A stretch of DNA of 64,000 nucleotides from Lamellibrachia columna (GCA_963662155.1 OY759275.1:1703501-1767500); one strand, 5' to 3'. Counted from the stretch's first letter, positions 34,719 to 46,164 are shown. Program-made: numbers and translations. The notes: generated by a model from the letters alone, not told the origin.

Positions 34719-35062
34719 CTCACTAAGTGGCAGACAGCACATGTCAGGAATGTTACCCTCTACTGTTATGCCCGGTATCAAGGTACCGAGTTCATTTTAA
34801 CACCCTAAAGAAATATAAGTCAATGCAGGAATTTAATTATAATAGTGATATTCTACAGTTATTATGTTCTTCTTCATGTTATACTAAAAACTCACTAAGT
34901 GGCAGGCGGCGGATGTCAGGAATGTTACCCTCTACAGTTATGCCCGGTATCAAGGTACCGAGTTCATTTCAACACCCTAAAGAAATATAAGTAAATGCTG
35001 GAATTGAATTATAATAGTGATATTCTACAGTTATTATGTTCTTCTTCATGTTATACTAAAAA
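34719..35062. repeat. 172-bp direct duplication within the intron
   Basis: A segment beginning CTCACTAAGTGGCAG at about 34,719 is repeated at about 34,891 with a few changes (GACAGCACATG against GGCGGCGGATG). The half-modules at 41.5 and 55.2 kb have a single copy. This explains the change of offset from 6,765 to 6,593 bp between half-modules. Confidence 0.85.
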
Positions 35063-35982
35063 ACAGTGTGGGGACCATCCATAGATTCATAAAATGAGAT
35101 CCTGTTCCGGGAATGTTATTTGAAATTGTGCATGCGTGCACAGCACTGTTGCATATACAAACTGGTAATTGAATTGGAACACAATTTTAAAATAACCCTC
35201 TCCCATAGAACACTTCTATTTTTAGATAATATAGTCCAGAGATAACTATTTGGACACATCACTTTTAGCTATACAAAATTAAAGCTTGGTACCGGACGTA
35301 ACAATAAACATTATAGCTTGGTACCAGGCATAACAACTATCTTTAAAGCAAAATATAGATGTATTCTATGTATGTCAAACTGATGCTTACTGTGCAGGAC
35401 AGTAATTAGTTTCCATAACAAAGTTTGGTACCGGGCGTAACAAGTTAAAGTTTGACAATTTGTTGGATAGCGCGAAGATCAAAAGTAAAGGCACTTCTTC
35501 AAATAACTACTGTGAAATAATACATTCATCATAAATTTTATTATACTCTGCTTTCTAAACAATGTTAATTTTGGAAAATCATTAATTTGTAGTATTGAAA
35601 TATTGGTGCGGGAGCTTGGAGGGGCCTCAATTATAGTTTGTGACACACATTGGAAAGTTTACTTTAACATAAGACACTTGAACTGGTGAATAATCATTAC
35701 TGAATTAAAAATAATATCTTTCTGAAATACAAAATATTTTTGGGAAAGCTTATTTTGGCTGTTTTTTTACACTTTGGCTGTTTTTTTACTACACACAATA
35801 TAGGAAAGGTATATATTTCTTAACGAACTCGTCAAGACAAACCCAGTGGGATATAATAATACTATTTTAGGTAAAGAAACAAACAAATAATAAGACGGGG
35901 AAACTCCAAAACGAACTGTCAGACAATTTAGGAGAGCGTCCCTTTATCTCATATTTCACCCCAGACATGTTGTTTTTTGGGG
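35063..35982. other. Intron sequence with GGTACC-centred motifs
   Basis: Contains CTTGGTACCGGACGTAACA (about 35,285), CTTGGTACCAGGCATAACA (about 35,317) and TTTGGTACCGGGCGTAACA (about 35,423). These are in inverted orientation to TGTTATGCCCGGTATCAAGG at about 34,762 and about 34,935. They may be the ends of a small inverted-repeat element. The rest is AT-rich intron. Confidence 0.45.
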
Positions 35983-36329
35983 TTTTGTCCTTGGGGTGTT
36001 CCACTGTGGATATTTTGGTGTTGTAGGGTTTGTGGTATGTCCCCACTCTGTGTTGTCCTTGGGGTGATCCACTGTGGATATTATGGTGTTGTAGGGTTTG
36101 TGGTATGTCCCCACTCTGTGTTGTCCTTGGGGTGTTCCACTGTGGATATTATGGTGTTGTAGGGTTTGTGGTATGTCCCCACTCTGTGTTGTACTTGGGG
36201 TGTTCCACTGTGGATATTATGGTGTTGTAGGGTTTGTGGTATGTCCCCACTCTGTGTTGTCCTTGGGGTGTTCCACTGTGGATATTATGGTGTTGTAGGG
36301 TTTGTGGTATGTCCCCACTCTGTGTTGTC
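35983..36329. repeat. 68-bp minisatellite, array 2 (about 5 units)
   Basis: Same 68-bp unit as array 1. One unit has GTGATCC in place of GTGTTCC and one has TATTTTGG in place of TATTATGG. Those variants reappear in the arrays at 49,702 and 56,295. Confidence 0.95.
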
Positions 36330-36481
36330 GGAAGATGGTGGTCAATTTCTCCAACTGTTTACACACGTATGGTAGAGAGATGACCGGTGTCTTTCTGGTT
36401 TCTCCTGGTCTACATGGGTTGTCTTTGACGTTTTCTTTGTCATGTTAAACATCTGCTCCCAGTGGTTGTTGGCCCTGTGTT
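36330..36481. other. Short spacer between the 68-bp and 21-bp arrays
   Basis: Unique intron sequence of about 150 bp. Also at 50,049-50,200. Confidence 0.5.
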
Positions 36482-37160
36482 GCTGTGTTGACATGTGTGA
36501 CTTCTGTGTTGACATGTGTGACTTCTGTGTTGACATGTGTGACTTCTGTGTTGACATGTGTGACGTGTGACTTCGGTCACATCACACCAGACAACAGCAC
36601 TTTCTACTCCCGGTGGTTGTTGGCCCTGAGTGCTGTGTTGACATGTGTGACTTCTGTGTTGACATGTGTAACTTCTGTGTTGACATGTTTGACTTCTGTG
36701 TTGACATGTGTGACATCTGTGTTGACATGTGTGACTTCTGTGTTGACATGTGTGACTTCTGTGTTGACATGTGTGACTTCTGTGTTGACATGTTTGACTT
36801 CTGTGTTGACATGTGTGACATCTGTGTTGACATGTGTGACTTCTGTGTTGACATGTGTGACGTGTGACTTTGGTCACATGACACCAGACAACAGCACATT
36901 CTACTCCCGGTGGTTGTTGGCCCTGAGTGCTGTGTTGACATGTGTGACTTCTGTGTTGACATGTGTGACATCTGTGTTGACATGTGTGACTTCTATGTTG
37001 ACATGTGTGACGTGTGACTTCGGTCACATGACACCAGACAACAGCACATTCTACTCCCTGTGGTTGTTGGCCCTGAGTGCTGCGTTGACATGTGTGACTT
37101 CTGTGTTGACTTGTGTGACTTCTGTTTTGACATGTGTGACTTCTGTGACATCTTTTACTG
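36482..37160. repeat. 21-bp repeat array in composite blocks, copy 2
   Basis: Runs of TGTGTTGACATGTGTGACTTC alternate with a spacer of about 70 bp containing GGTCACATGACACCAGACAA and CGGTGGTTGTTGGCCCTGAG. At least four blocks are seen (starts near 36,482, 36,630, 36,926 and 37,078), so the array is a repeat of repeats. The long open frames on both strands (278 codons minus, 243 codons plus) come from the 21-bp unit and are not genes. Confidence 0.93.
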
Positions 37161-37564
37161 AAGTTGAAATTAGTCAAAATGAACTTCTGTCTGTACACTA
37201 CATGCCACCACACTGATATGTACATAATGTAATAAAACAAAACAACAAAATTAAATAAGCCAAATAAAAAGCACATGTTTGTTGATTTAAAATATCAAAG
37301 AGGATAGCAGATACTTTCAGGTGTTTTGGAGAGATTAAAAATAATATACTGTTACTTGTCTATTAAGTGAGAGTATATTACATTATAAAAGACTTACTTC
37401 GGCAGGAAACCTGCAGTGTTCCCTCCTTTTACATTTAAATATCATCAGTTTTGCACATCCACTCAATTGTGGTACATTACGTGACGGACATTACTTGACG
37501 CTCATAGTTTGTACCTTAACTCACGGCATTGACCATAATGTAGCAAGATAACCTGTGTTTGCTA
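37161..37564. other. Intron sequence, no feature
   Basis: AT-rich; a diverged version of 29,257-29,624. Also at 50,880-51,283. Confidence 0.5.
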
Positions 37565-38055
37565 GTAACAGCTTTAACAAGATTTAAAAAGATTTGTTAT
37601 CCCAAGTCAAAGGCCCAGATGACAAGTGGACAAGGAAGCCATTTGCCTTGGTGTGTAACCCGCCCTCCTGAGATATGTGTCAACCTTGTAAATGTTGTTT
37701 ATCACCGTTAGCGTTAACCTTTCTAAGCACTTTTGTGTCATCTGCAAATTTCAGTACGTTGCTTGTTATATTGTCATCCAAGTCATTGATATATATATTA
37801 AGAATAATAAAGGTCCTAATAATGTGGTACCCCACTCAAAACTGATTTCCAGTTTGATACCTCTTCATCTACTACAACACGCTGTGTTCTGTCAGTCAGC
37901 CATTGTTCTATCCAGTCAATTATGCCATCCCCGATACCATGGGCTTTTAATGTAAGTGGTAATCTTTGATGTGGCACTTTGTCAAAAGCTTTCTGAAAAT
38001 GGAAGTAGATAATATCTCCTGACGATCCTTCGTCTATCCACTGATTTCTTCCAAA
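37565..38055 (-). mobile_element. CR1-like LINE remnant, minus-strand part with internal deletion
   Basis: Minus strand: GSSGDIIYFHFQKAFDKVPH (the RT block with F-x-K-A-F-D), GDGIIDWIEQWLTDRTQR and NWKSVLSGVP are readable from 38,027 to about 37,828. The frame then breaks and FADD-region codons follow to about 37,695. The 3' untranslated end with AAATCTTGTTAAA follows at 37,690-37,565, so the thumb and C-terminal region has been deleted. It is part of a mosaic with the next two features. Confidence 0.75.
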
Positions 38056-38061
38056 AAACAT

Positions 38062-38965
38062 AACATATTTAATAAACTGGAAATCTGTTTTGAGTGGGGT
38101 ACCACAGGGATCAGTACTAGGCCCTATGCTGTTTTTAATATATATAAATGATTTGGAAGATGACATATCTAGCAAAGTACTCAAATTTGCAGATGACACA
38201 AACGTATTCAGAAAGGTTACTAATGATACAGATAAACAAAGTTTACAGGATGATCTAGATAAATTAGTTAAATGGTCAGAAAAATGGCAAATGTTATTCA
38301 ATTTTGGGAAGTGTAAATGTATACACATAGGACATGGAAACATGGACGAAGAATATAAAATGGGGGATGCTGTACTAGGTAGATCCACACAAGAAAAGGA
38401 CTTAGGTGTAACATTTAGTGCTGACATGAAAGTTTCAGGGCAATGTGGGATTGCTGCTTCGAAAGGAAATCAAATTCTAGGACTAATTAGGAGAACTATC
38501 ACGTATAAGGAGAAACAGCTAATTGTACCCCTGTACAAAGCAATAGTTAGACCACATTTGGAATATTGTATTCAAGCATGGAGGCCATATCGTAAAAAAG
38601 ACATAGATAAGCTAGAAAGAATACAACGAAGAGCAACTAAAATGATTCCACAATTGAGAGACCTTAGTTACTAAAGTCGCTTAAGAAGGCAGTAGAACCA
38701 GAGGACACAAAGCAGCATTAGTTAAGGAGCAGTGTAGGTTGGACATGAGAAAGTACTCTTTCTCACAGAGGGTGATAAATGAATGGAACAAACTACTAAA
38801 TGATTGTGTTAATGCTAGTAGTGTGAATATGTTTAAAAATAGAATTTACAGATATTTGATAAGGGCGGGCTACACATAGATGAAAAAATTGTTGGACTCT
38901 TGATAAGCCAATGGCTTCCTTGTCCACTTGCCATCTGGAACTTGTTGTTTGGGATGGCTATCTTG
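38062..38965 (+). mobile_element. CR1-like LINE remnant, plus-strand RT and C-terminus
   Basis: Plus strand, open 38,090-38,674: SGVPQGSVLGPMLFLIYIND, VLKFADDTNVFRKV (catalytic FADD), KDLGVTFSADMKVSGQCG, IVPLYKAIVRPHLEYCIQAW and IPQLRDLSY, then a stop. A gap or frameshift is followed by LDMRKYSFSQRVINEWNKLL and IRAGYT near 38,875, and a 3' tail ending ATCTTGTTAAATCTTGTTAA at about 38,950. This is the most intact RT stretch in the window (194 codons), but it is truncated at its 5' end and degraded at its 3' end. Confidence 0.85.
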
Positions 38966-38975
38966 TTAAATCTTG

Positions 38976-39263
38976 TTAAACCATTTGGTCTATGATTAAC
39001 CTTTCTAATAATTTACAAATCACTGACGTTAAACTCACTGGTCTGTGATTCCCTGACTTATTTCTCGAACCTTTTTTAAATAATGGTATGATGTTTGCTT
39101 CTTTCCATTCAAAAGGAACAACTGCCTCTTTTAATGGCAAGTTGAACACTCTTGCAAGTGGTATACTGATTTGTTCTTCTGTTTCCATTAGCAGTTTTGG
39201 ATGAATTCCATCTACTCCAGGTGATTTATTGTCCTTCATTGCCTTTATTTTCTTAGCTACCAT
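38976..39263 (-). mobile_element. CR1-like LINE remnant, N-terminal RT part
   Basis: Minus strand, open 39,263-38,976: IKAMKDNKSPGVDGIHPKLL, VPFEWKEANIIPLFKKGSRN and NHRPVSLTSVICKLLERLII. These are the fingers-region motifs (K-S-P-G-x-D-G, W-K-x-A-x-x-x-P-x-x-K-K-G, Y/H-RP-V-S-L-T) of CR1-like RTs. It continues the minus-strand element at 37,565-38,055, with the plus-strand fragment sitting between the two parts. Confidence 0.83.
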
Positions 39264-40201
39264 TTCTGGAGTTACAATTCACTGCCCTAAATAGTCAGAT
39301 TTAGCCATTAGCTCTAACTTCCCCTCGTTTGTAGTATCAATAGAAATTCAAGTGTAATTAACTATAGGTGTCAGACCAAAGTAAAAAATTGCATTGGTGG
39401 CCATGTTAACGTTTTGTCTGATTTTAAGAAAACGTGACCATTAAAATTCAGAACATTTCTTACAGCAACTGCCATCATCTCATTGGCATGCTGATCAAGT
39501 TTTGTCAAAATCACACATCCCCTAATGGTACCACCAGCTCTTTTAAAATGCCCCCATGTGTGATAACTCTCAATTAAGTGCTCATTTAACAGTTGATAGT
39601 TCACAGCCATGTTATCCAGGTATTTTCAGAAGGCCTGCAATCAGTATTCCTTCCACTAATGAGAGATTAAGTTTAGGCATGTGTGAATGGGGGGAGATCA
39701 TCACAGAGCACAAATGCTCTGTAGCACTGGGGTGGGCTGGTACTTCAGGCACCTCTGAAATGGAGGGAAGGCCTAGAATGCCCTCTGCTGTAAGTAAGTA
39801 AACAAGTAAGTAAGTAAGTGAGTAATTTATTACATCCGAACTGTACACGCATTAAATAATAATATATCAGTATGTAATTGTACGTAATAAAATATTACTG
39901 TACACAGAGAGGATCATGGAGACTCCCACAAAGACTTACATTCTTATTTCATACAAAGGATAGCTTCGTGTAGAAAATATTGTATGGTGTATTCTCATTG
40001 GCTGAACATAATGCTATGTGAGACATTTTTGGCGAATATCCTGTTGGTTGTTGGTAGGGCAATCGCTCAACCGTGACTGTCCTACTGGTTTAGAATGACA
40101 GGAATTACCCAACTGCGTGCTACCTTTGTTTTGGGAAACAGTCTTTGTATACTGTGTGTTGTGGACTGTTCACCAGTGCCTTTAAATGTCTTCTACTACA
40201 G
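39264..40201. other. Intron with dispersed protein-like repeat, copy 3
   Basis: 39,275-39,565 is the best-preserved copy of the dispersed repeat. Its minus strand is open 39,610-39,371 and reads HTWGHFKRAGGTIRGCVILT then ANEMMAVAVRNVLNFNGHVF. I do not recognise it. From 39,565 the sequence matches 23,710-24,364, with a GTAA microsatellite at 39,792-39,825. The segment is repeated at 52,983-53,920. Confidence 0.5.
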
Positions 40202-40285
40202 TTTGAGATCATGCAACATAGGAACGGAAGGCATGCGGGCAATGACCACTGCACTTTCTCACTGCACAAGAGTTGAGGAACTTTG
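40202..40285 (+). CDS. LRR exon A, copy 3
   Basis: 84 bp, phase 2 at both ends, same sequence as exon A copy 2 as far as seen (MTTAL form, Trp junction). It is separated from exon B2 by a 6,324-bp intron. Confidence 0.85.
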
Positions 40286-40555
40286 GTGAGTTGATTTGTA
40301 TATATTGAAATTCATTGTGTAGTCTGACATGTATTTATTTATATGATGCTATTTATATTATAAAAGGTACAATTTTGTTTCTTTGAAGGTTCATTCGTGG
40401 AAAATTATTTTGTTATGTTATTATATTAATTATGTGATCCATCATTGTTCTTAAGCTGTATTGAATGATGTGTTATGAATCATATTATTATGGTGAATCC
40501 TGCATCACTTATGTTAATAATTATTATGTTGTGGTAATAAATAACAAATGTACAG

Positions 40556-40642
40556 GTTGGACAACAATGATCTCAGTGATCCCGAGGTCAGCGAAACTTT
40601 GGCTGACTCAATTCATCAGATGACTTCTTTGCGGAAATTGAG
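40556..40642 (+). CDS. LRR exon B, copy 3
   Basis: 87 bp, phase 2, same as the other B exons, 270 bp after exon A3. The following intron to exon C (45,917) is 5,274 bp. Confidence 0.85.
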
Positions 40643-40974
40643 GTAAGTAGTTCATCGCCATAGTTATTGTTTCACTATATATGCACAAATATGGTATTGG
40701 GGAGCAAGTGTAAGGCCAATTTTCCTGACCTCTGTTGTTATAAATACTTTTATATGTTCTCATTTCTTTTGGCCACAAATGTTACTGAGGTCGTAAAAAC
40801 ATATCTGAAACATATCTAATTTAGACACCAAGAAACGTCACATGCATGGAATCCACATAAAGATGGGTCACGAGGCTAAAATGCCCAAGTTATCGCAATA
40901 ATTTGTTATTGTCCGAGTGGTTATTTTTATTCAAAATAAGTCAGAATACTGGTTATGCTGTCCGCAGCTTTTTG

Positions 40975-41405
40975 AACCTTCACGGCCCTTTCATTAGAGT
41001 TAGAATGCGCTGTTGTCCGGCATCATGTGACCTTTGTGTTGATTGTCACATGACCTGGGTGTTGATTGTCACATGACAGTAGTCTATGAAGATTGCGGGA
41101 ATGTTGTAGCCGCCGTCTCGGTTTATCTCTGGGTGCCTCTCCTAATTTCGATAGCCTCGCTTATCATTCTCCTCCAGAAGTTGTCCTCTCTGACTCTCAC
41201 TGTCGCATCCTTGGCCGTGATGTTATGACCCTGGTTGACCTGATGTTCCCCTACAGCTTTGATGTTTGTGTGTTCTTTGAGTCTGGACCCTAGTGACCTG
41301 CTGGTTTTGCCCACATGTTTGTTTACATTCGGGACGCTTTAGAGCCATTCTCCCAAATTGTCTGACGGTTGGCTTGGGAGAGGCCACTTTTTTCATGTTC
41401 TCCAA
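40975..41405 (-). mobile_element. Penelope-like GIY-YIG remnant, copy 3 (frameshifted)
   Basis: Same as copy 2, with the two-base loss at the YVG motif. The frames are 41,405-41,223 and 41,314-41,123. Confidence 0.72.
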
Positions 41406-42157
41406 TCTCTGTTAAACTTTAATCTGATGAAATACATAGCATAAACATTTAAATTCTTAAGTTTCTTTGTTTAAATCTAAAAACTCACTAAGTGGCAGAC
41501 AGCACATGTCAGGAATGTTACCCTCTACTGTTATGCCCGGTATCAAGGTACCGAGTTCATTTTAACACCCTAAAGAAATATAAGTCAATGCAGGAATTTA
41601 ATTATAATAGTGATATTCTACAGTTATTATGTTCTTCTTCATGTTATACTAAAAAACAGTGTGGGGACCATCCATAGATTCATAAAATGAGATCCTGTTC
41701 CGGGAATGTTATTTGAAATTGTGCATGCGTGCACAGTACTGTTGCATATACAAACTGGTAATTGAATTGGAACACAATTTTAAAATAACCCTCTCCCATA
41801 GAACACTTCTATTTTTAGATAATATAGTCCAGAGATAACTATTTGGACACATCACTTTTAGCTATACAAAATTAAAGCTTGGTACCGGACGTAACAATAA
41901 ACATTATAGCTTGGTACCAGGCATAACAACTATCTTTAAAGCAAAATATAGATGTATTCTATGTATGTCAAACTGATGCTTACTGTGCAGGACAGTAATT
42001 AGTTTCCATAACAAAGTTTGGTACCGGGCATAACAAGTTAAAGTTTGACAATTTGTTGGATAGCGCGAAGATCAAAAGTAAAGGCACTTCTTCAAATAAC
42101 TACTGTGAAATAATACATTCATCATAAATTTGATTATACTCTGCTTTCTAAACAATG
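41406..42157. other. Intron with GGTACC motifs, ending at a duplication junction
   Basis: Matches 34,641-35,564 except that it has a single copy of the 172-bp segment. At 42,157 the sequence jumps from AAACAATG into a 68-bp repeat unit. About 430 bp that follow this point in the other modules are missing. Confidence 0.75.
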
Positions 42158-42437
42158 TGTTGTCCTTGGGGTGTTCCACTGCGGATATTATGGTGTTGTA
42201 GGGTTTCTGGTATATCCCAACTCTGTGTTGTACTTGGGGTGTTCCACTGTGGATATTGTGGTGTTGTAGGGTTTGTGGTATTTCCCCACTCTGTGTTGTC
42301 CTTGGGGTGTTCCACTGTGGATATTATGGTGTTGTAGGGTTTGTGGTATGTCCCCACTCTGTGTTGTCCTTGGGGTGTTCCACTGTGGATATTATGGTGT
42401 TGTAGGGTTTGTGGTATATCCCAACTCTGTGTTGTCC
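42158..42437. repeat. 68-bp minisatellite, array 3 (about 4 units)
   Basis: Same unit as array 1. It starts mid-unit at the duplication junction and carries the GCGGATATT and GGTATTTCCCC variants that also mark the end of array 1. Confidence 0.95.
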
Positions 42438-42440
42438 GTG

Positions 42441-42640
42441 AGTGCTGTGTTGACATGTGTGACTTCTGTGTTGACATGTGTGACTTCTGTGTTGACATGT
42501 GTGACTTCTGTGTTGACATGTGTGACTTCTGTGTTGACATGTGTGACTTCTGTGTTGACATGTTTGACTTCTGTGTTGACATGTGTGACTTCTGTGTTGA
42601 TATGTGTGACTTCTGTGTTGACATGTGTGACGTGTGACTT
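42441..42640. repeat. 21-bp tandem repeat, array 3
   Basis: Copy of the array at 28,722, with the same variant units (GTTTGACTTC and GATATGTG) in the same order. Confidence 0.94.
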
Positions 42641-42759
42641 CGGTCATATGACACAAGACAACAGCACATTCTACCCCCGGTGGTTGTTGTCCCTGAGTGC
42701 TGCGTTGACATGTGTGACTTCTGTGACATCTTTTACCGAAGTTAAAATTAGTCAAAATG

Positions 42760-42975
42760 CACTTTTGTCTGTACATGCACTACTTTTGTCTGCACACTTT
42801 TGTCTGTACATGCACTACTTTTGTCTGCACACTTTTGTCTGTACATGCACTACTTTTGTCTGCACACTTTTGCCTGTACATGCACTACTTTTGTCTGCAC
42901 AGTTTTGTCTGTACATGCACTACTTTTGTCTGCACAGTTTTGTCTGTACATGCACTACTTTTGTCTGCACACTGT
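42760..42975. repeat. 35-bp tandem repeat, array 2 (6 units)
   Basis: Same as 29,041-29,256, including one TTTTGCCTG variant unit in the fourth position. Confidence 0.93.
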
Positions 42976-43343
42976 TCCACCTCAAATAGTGATATGTATA
43001 TAATGTAATAAAACAAAACAACAAAATTAAATAATCCAAATAAAAAACATGTTTGTTGATTTAAGATATCAAACAGGATAACATATCTTCAGGTGTTTTG
43101 GAGAGATTAAAAATAATATGCTGTTACTTGTATATTAAGTGAGAGTATATTACGTGACAACATACCTACTTCTGCAGGAAACCAGCGGTGTTCCCTCCTT
43201 TTATATTGAAATATCATCAGTTTTTTACGCATTGTGGTACATTATGTGACAGACATTACTTGACGACGCTCATAGTTTGTATCTTTGTACCTTAAGTCAC
43301 GGCATTGGCCATAACATAGCAAGATAACCTGTGTTTGCCAGTA

Positions 43344-43944
43344 GCAGCTTTAACAAGATTTAAAAAGATTTGTTATCCAATTCAAAGGCCCAGATGACAA
43401 GTGGAGAAGGAAGTTATTGGCTTATCGAGAGTCCAACAATGTTCAGCTACATGTAACCCGCCCTCTTGAGATATGTGTCAACCTTGTTTGTAAACATACT
43501 TATGCTGCTAGCAGTTACACAATCCGTAGACAATTTGTTCCATTCTTTTATTATCCTCTGTGAGAACGAGTACTTCCTGATATCTAATCTATGCTGATCC
43601 TTTACTAATTTTACCTCATGTCCTCTAATTCTACTATCTTTCTTGAGTGAGAAAAACATATTTCTGTAAATATTTTCATACCCATTCAATATCTTAAAAC
43701 TACAATCTGATCTCCTGTTAACCTCCTTGTCTCTAGAGTTGTTAAACCATATTCTTTCAGGCATTCTTCATAACTAAGGTCTCTCAGTTCTGGAATAATA
43801 TTGGTTGCTCTGATCTGTATGCGTTCAAGAGTATCTATATCCTTCTTATGATATGGTCTCCACTCTAGTATACAGTATTCTAAATGAGGTATAACTATTG
43901 CTTTATACAGAGATATAATTAACTTTTTTCCTTGTATGTTATGG
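43344..43944 (-). mobile_element. CR1-like LINE 3' remnant, copy 3
   Basis: Duplicate of 29,625-30,225 with the same frame change. Frames 44,090-43,686 and 43,764-43,447 carry the same LEYCILEWRPYHKKD and KYSFSQRIIKEWNK blocks. Confidence 0.82.
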
Positions 43945-44654
43945 GCCTCGCAGCCAGCCCTCTCGGTGTCACAGCTGGCCCCAGAGAAATACGACCGGGC
44001 TGCCCCTTTTCGCCCACGACTTCCGTTTCTTTGGAACAGACCACAGAACAAAATTGCACGTTTTGTCTGATTATAAGAAAACGCCACCATTAAAAATTCT
44101 GATTTTTTTTTACAACAACTGCCATAATCTCATTGACATGCTGACCAAGTTTTGTCAAAATCACGTACCTCCAGCTGTTCTAAAATGCCCCCATGTGTGA
44201 TGCCCGTCAATATTTACAAAAATAGCCATGTATCCATGGGCCCACGTGGCCCATAGCAGAAAAATTCCCACAAATCAGTCTGCGTGTTAAACTCTTAAAA
44301 TGCACTGTTTCACAGCCTATAGCTTCTACAAAGAAACCTGTGAATATGCCTGCTCAACTGCACTTATGTCACATCATATGAATTGTTTAATTTCACATAT
44401 CACAATTTAATACGCCCTACATTCGTTTGAAGCAATAAACAGGAAGGTCAACTGTGGTCTTACCCCTGTAGTACATTACGTGATGTTAATATATACATCA
44501 CATTACATCATATTTTGTAATTTTTGCACATGGATCAATAGTTTTTGTGCCAGTTGTGTTCACAATTGTATTTCAATACATTTCTGTAGTTTTGTTAAGT
44601 TTACCAGGATACTTTTTTTTAAATTCCTATGTAAATCGCCGTTTTGTAGCATCA
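43945..44654. other. Intron with diverged dispersed repeat (copy of 30,226-30,935)
   Basis: Duplicate of the earlier intron block. The dispersed repeat is at 44,056-44,339. No gene recognised. Confidence 0.5.
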
Positions 44655-45183
44655 TTTATTATAGTGTGAACATATATTTATTATAGTGTGAACATATATT
44701 TATTATAGTGTGAACATATATTTATTATAGCGTGAACATATATTTATTATAGCGTGAACATATATTTATTATAGTGTGAACATATATTTATTATAGTGTG
44801 AACATATATTTATTATAGTGTGAACATATATTTATTATAGTGTGAACATATATTTATTATAGCGTGAACATATATTTATTATAGCGTGAACATATATTTA
44901 TTATAGTGTGAACATATATTTATTATAGTGTGAACATATATTTATTATAGTGCGAACATATATTTATTATAGCGTGAACATATATTTATTATAGCGTGAA
45001 CATATATTTATTATAGCGTGAACATATATTTATTATAGTGTGAACATATATTTATTATAGTGTGAACATATATTTATTATAGTGTGAACATATATTTATT
45101 ATAGTGTGAACATATATTTATTATAGTGTGAACATATATTTATTATAGTGTGAACATATATTTATTATAGTGTGAACATATAT
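44655..45183. repeat. 22-bp AT-rich tandem repeat, array 2
   Basis: Same unit, same length and nearly the same order of GTGTG/GCGTG variants as array 1; one unit reads GTGCG. Confidence 0.95.
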
Positions 45184-45916
45184 GTAGGAATAAGAACTCA
45201 ATGTGTGTTCATTTCACTTTAATTCACTACTGATAAGTAAAACAGAATATTTTCAGTCCTCGTTATATGTCAGTAATAATTGGACTTAAATCATGTACAT
45301 AGTTTGACAATTTGATAATATAAACAGTTTATTTTCTTCATTTTTGATAGGTTAATATAATATTATGAAGGGTTGTGATAAATATATTAAGTTACACTTA
45401 AGCATCCTATTTTATGATTTACATATTTAAAAATTACAGGGAAACTAGAAGAAGGGGCGGGACGTTTCGGTTTTTCCTAGTAGAAGTGTTCAATTACAAC
45501 TGACCTACATAATTGATAACATATCAAACAAAATCCCTGTAATGAATCTTTATTTAACATTTCTTTATTAGTGTACTTGACCCGTCATACTTAAATATGT
45601 AACATTTGAACTTATAATAATATATGTATAAAATACTTCTAGTATGCTGAAATCCTTGGAAGACCCAAGTTTGGCAGCACACCAAAATAAAAGGGGTTAA
45701 ACAGTTCATAATCGATAAGCAGTTCCAGTTGTTATGGAATCCAATAGTAAAAGTTTGTGAAAATAAACACGATACATGTTCATTTGGGAAGGAACATGAA
45801 ACTAAAATGTGGTCTTAAGACATGAGTCAATTTGAAACCCTAATTGGATCATTTAATATGGATTGAGGGTTCATTAAGAAACAATCAGCAGTGCTTGTTC
45901 ATGGTTTATATTGCAG
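45184..45916. other. Intron upstream of exon C copy 2, no feature
   Basis: Duplicate of 31,465-32,197. Nothing recognised. Confidence 0.5.
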
Positions 45917-46000
45917 TTTGACAGAGTGTAGAATCACAGCTCAAGGAGTGCTCGATGTGACCAGATCCCTTGCAAACTGCCCACAACTGGAAACGCTTGG
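45917..46000 (+). CDS. LRR exon C, copy 2
   Basis: 84 bp, phase 2, same sequence as exon C at 32,198 (LTECRITAQGVLDV core). Confidence 0.85.
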
Positions 46001-46164
46001 GTGAGTTGTAGGTCTTTATATACAACCTCACTGTACGGCTTGTGTTTGTGTACATGGTTTATTTTATTGTTGTACCAAGTATGTTTTGAATACATGCACT
46101 GTTTTAAATTGTAGAATGTGTGTTGTGTTAGTTAAATGTTTCTTTAAACAATATAAATGTACAG

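Larger units (their letters stand above)
28440..42157. repeat. Segmental tandem duplication, unit 1 (13,719-bp period)
   Basis: Every feature from about 28,440 to 42,157 reappears 13,719 bp downstream at the same spacing, with only a handful of substitutions seen by eye, for example AAGATGACC at 29,604 against AAGATAACC in the second copy. The unit holds exons C, D, A, B and then A, B, with their minisatellites and retroelement remnants. Its right edge at 42,157 joins AAACAATG directly to the inside of a 68-bp array. At the homologous places 35,564, 49,283 and 55,876 the sequence instead continues TTAATTTTGG, so 42,157 is a rearrangement junction. Confidence 0.93.

Noticed and set aside
37816..38427. 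203-codon minus-strand frame as one protein
   Set aside because: Its first half is the antisense of the plus-strand LINE fragment. Only the second half is true minus-strand RT sequence. It is a chance fusion across an inverted join.
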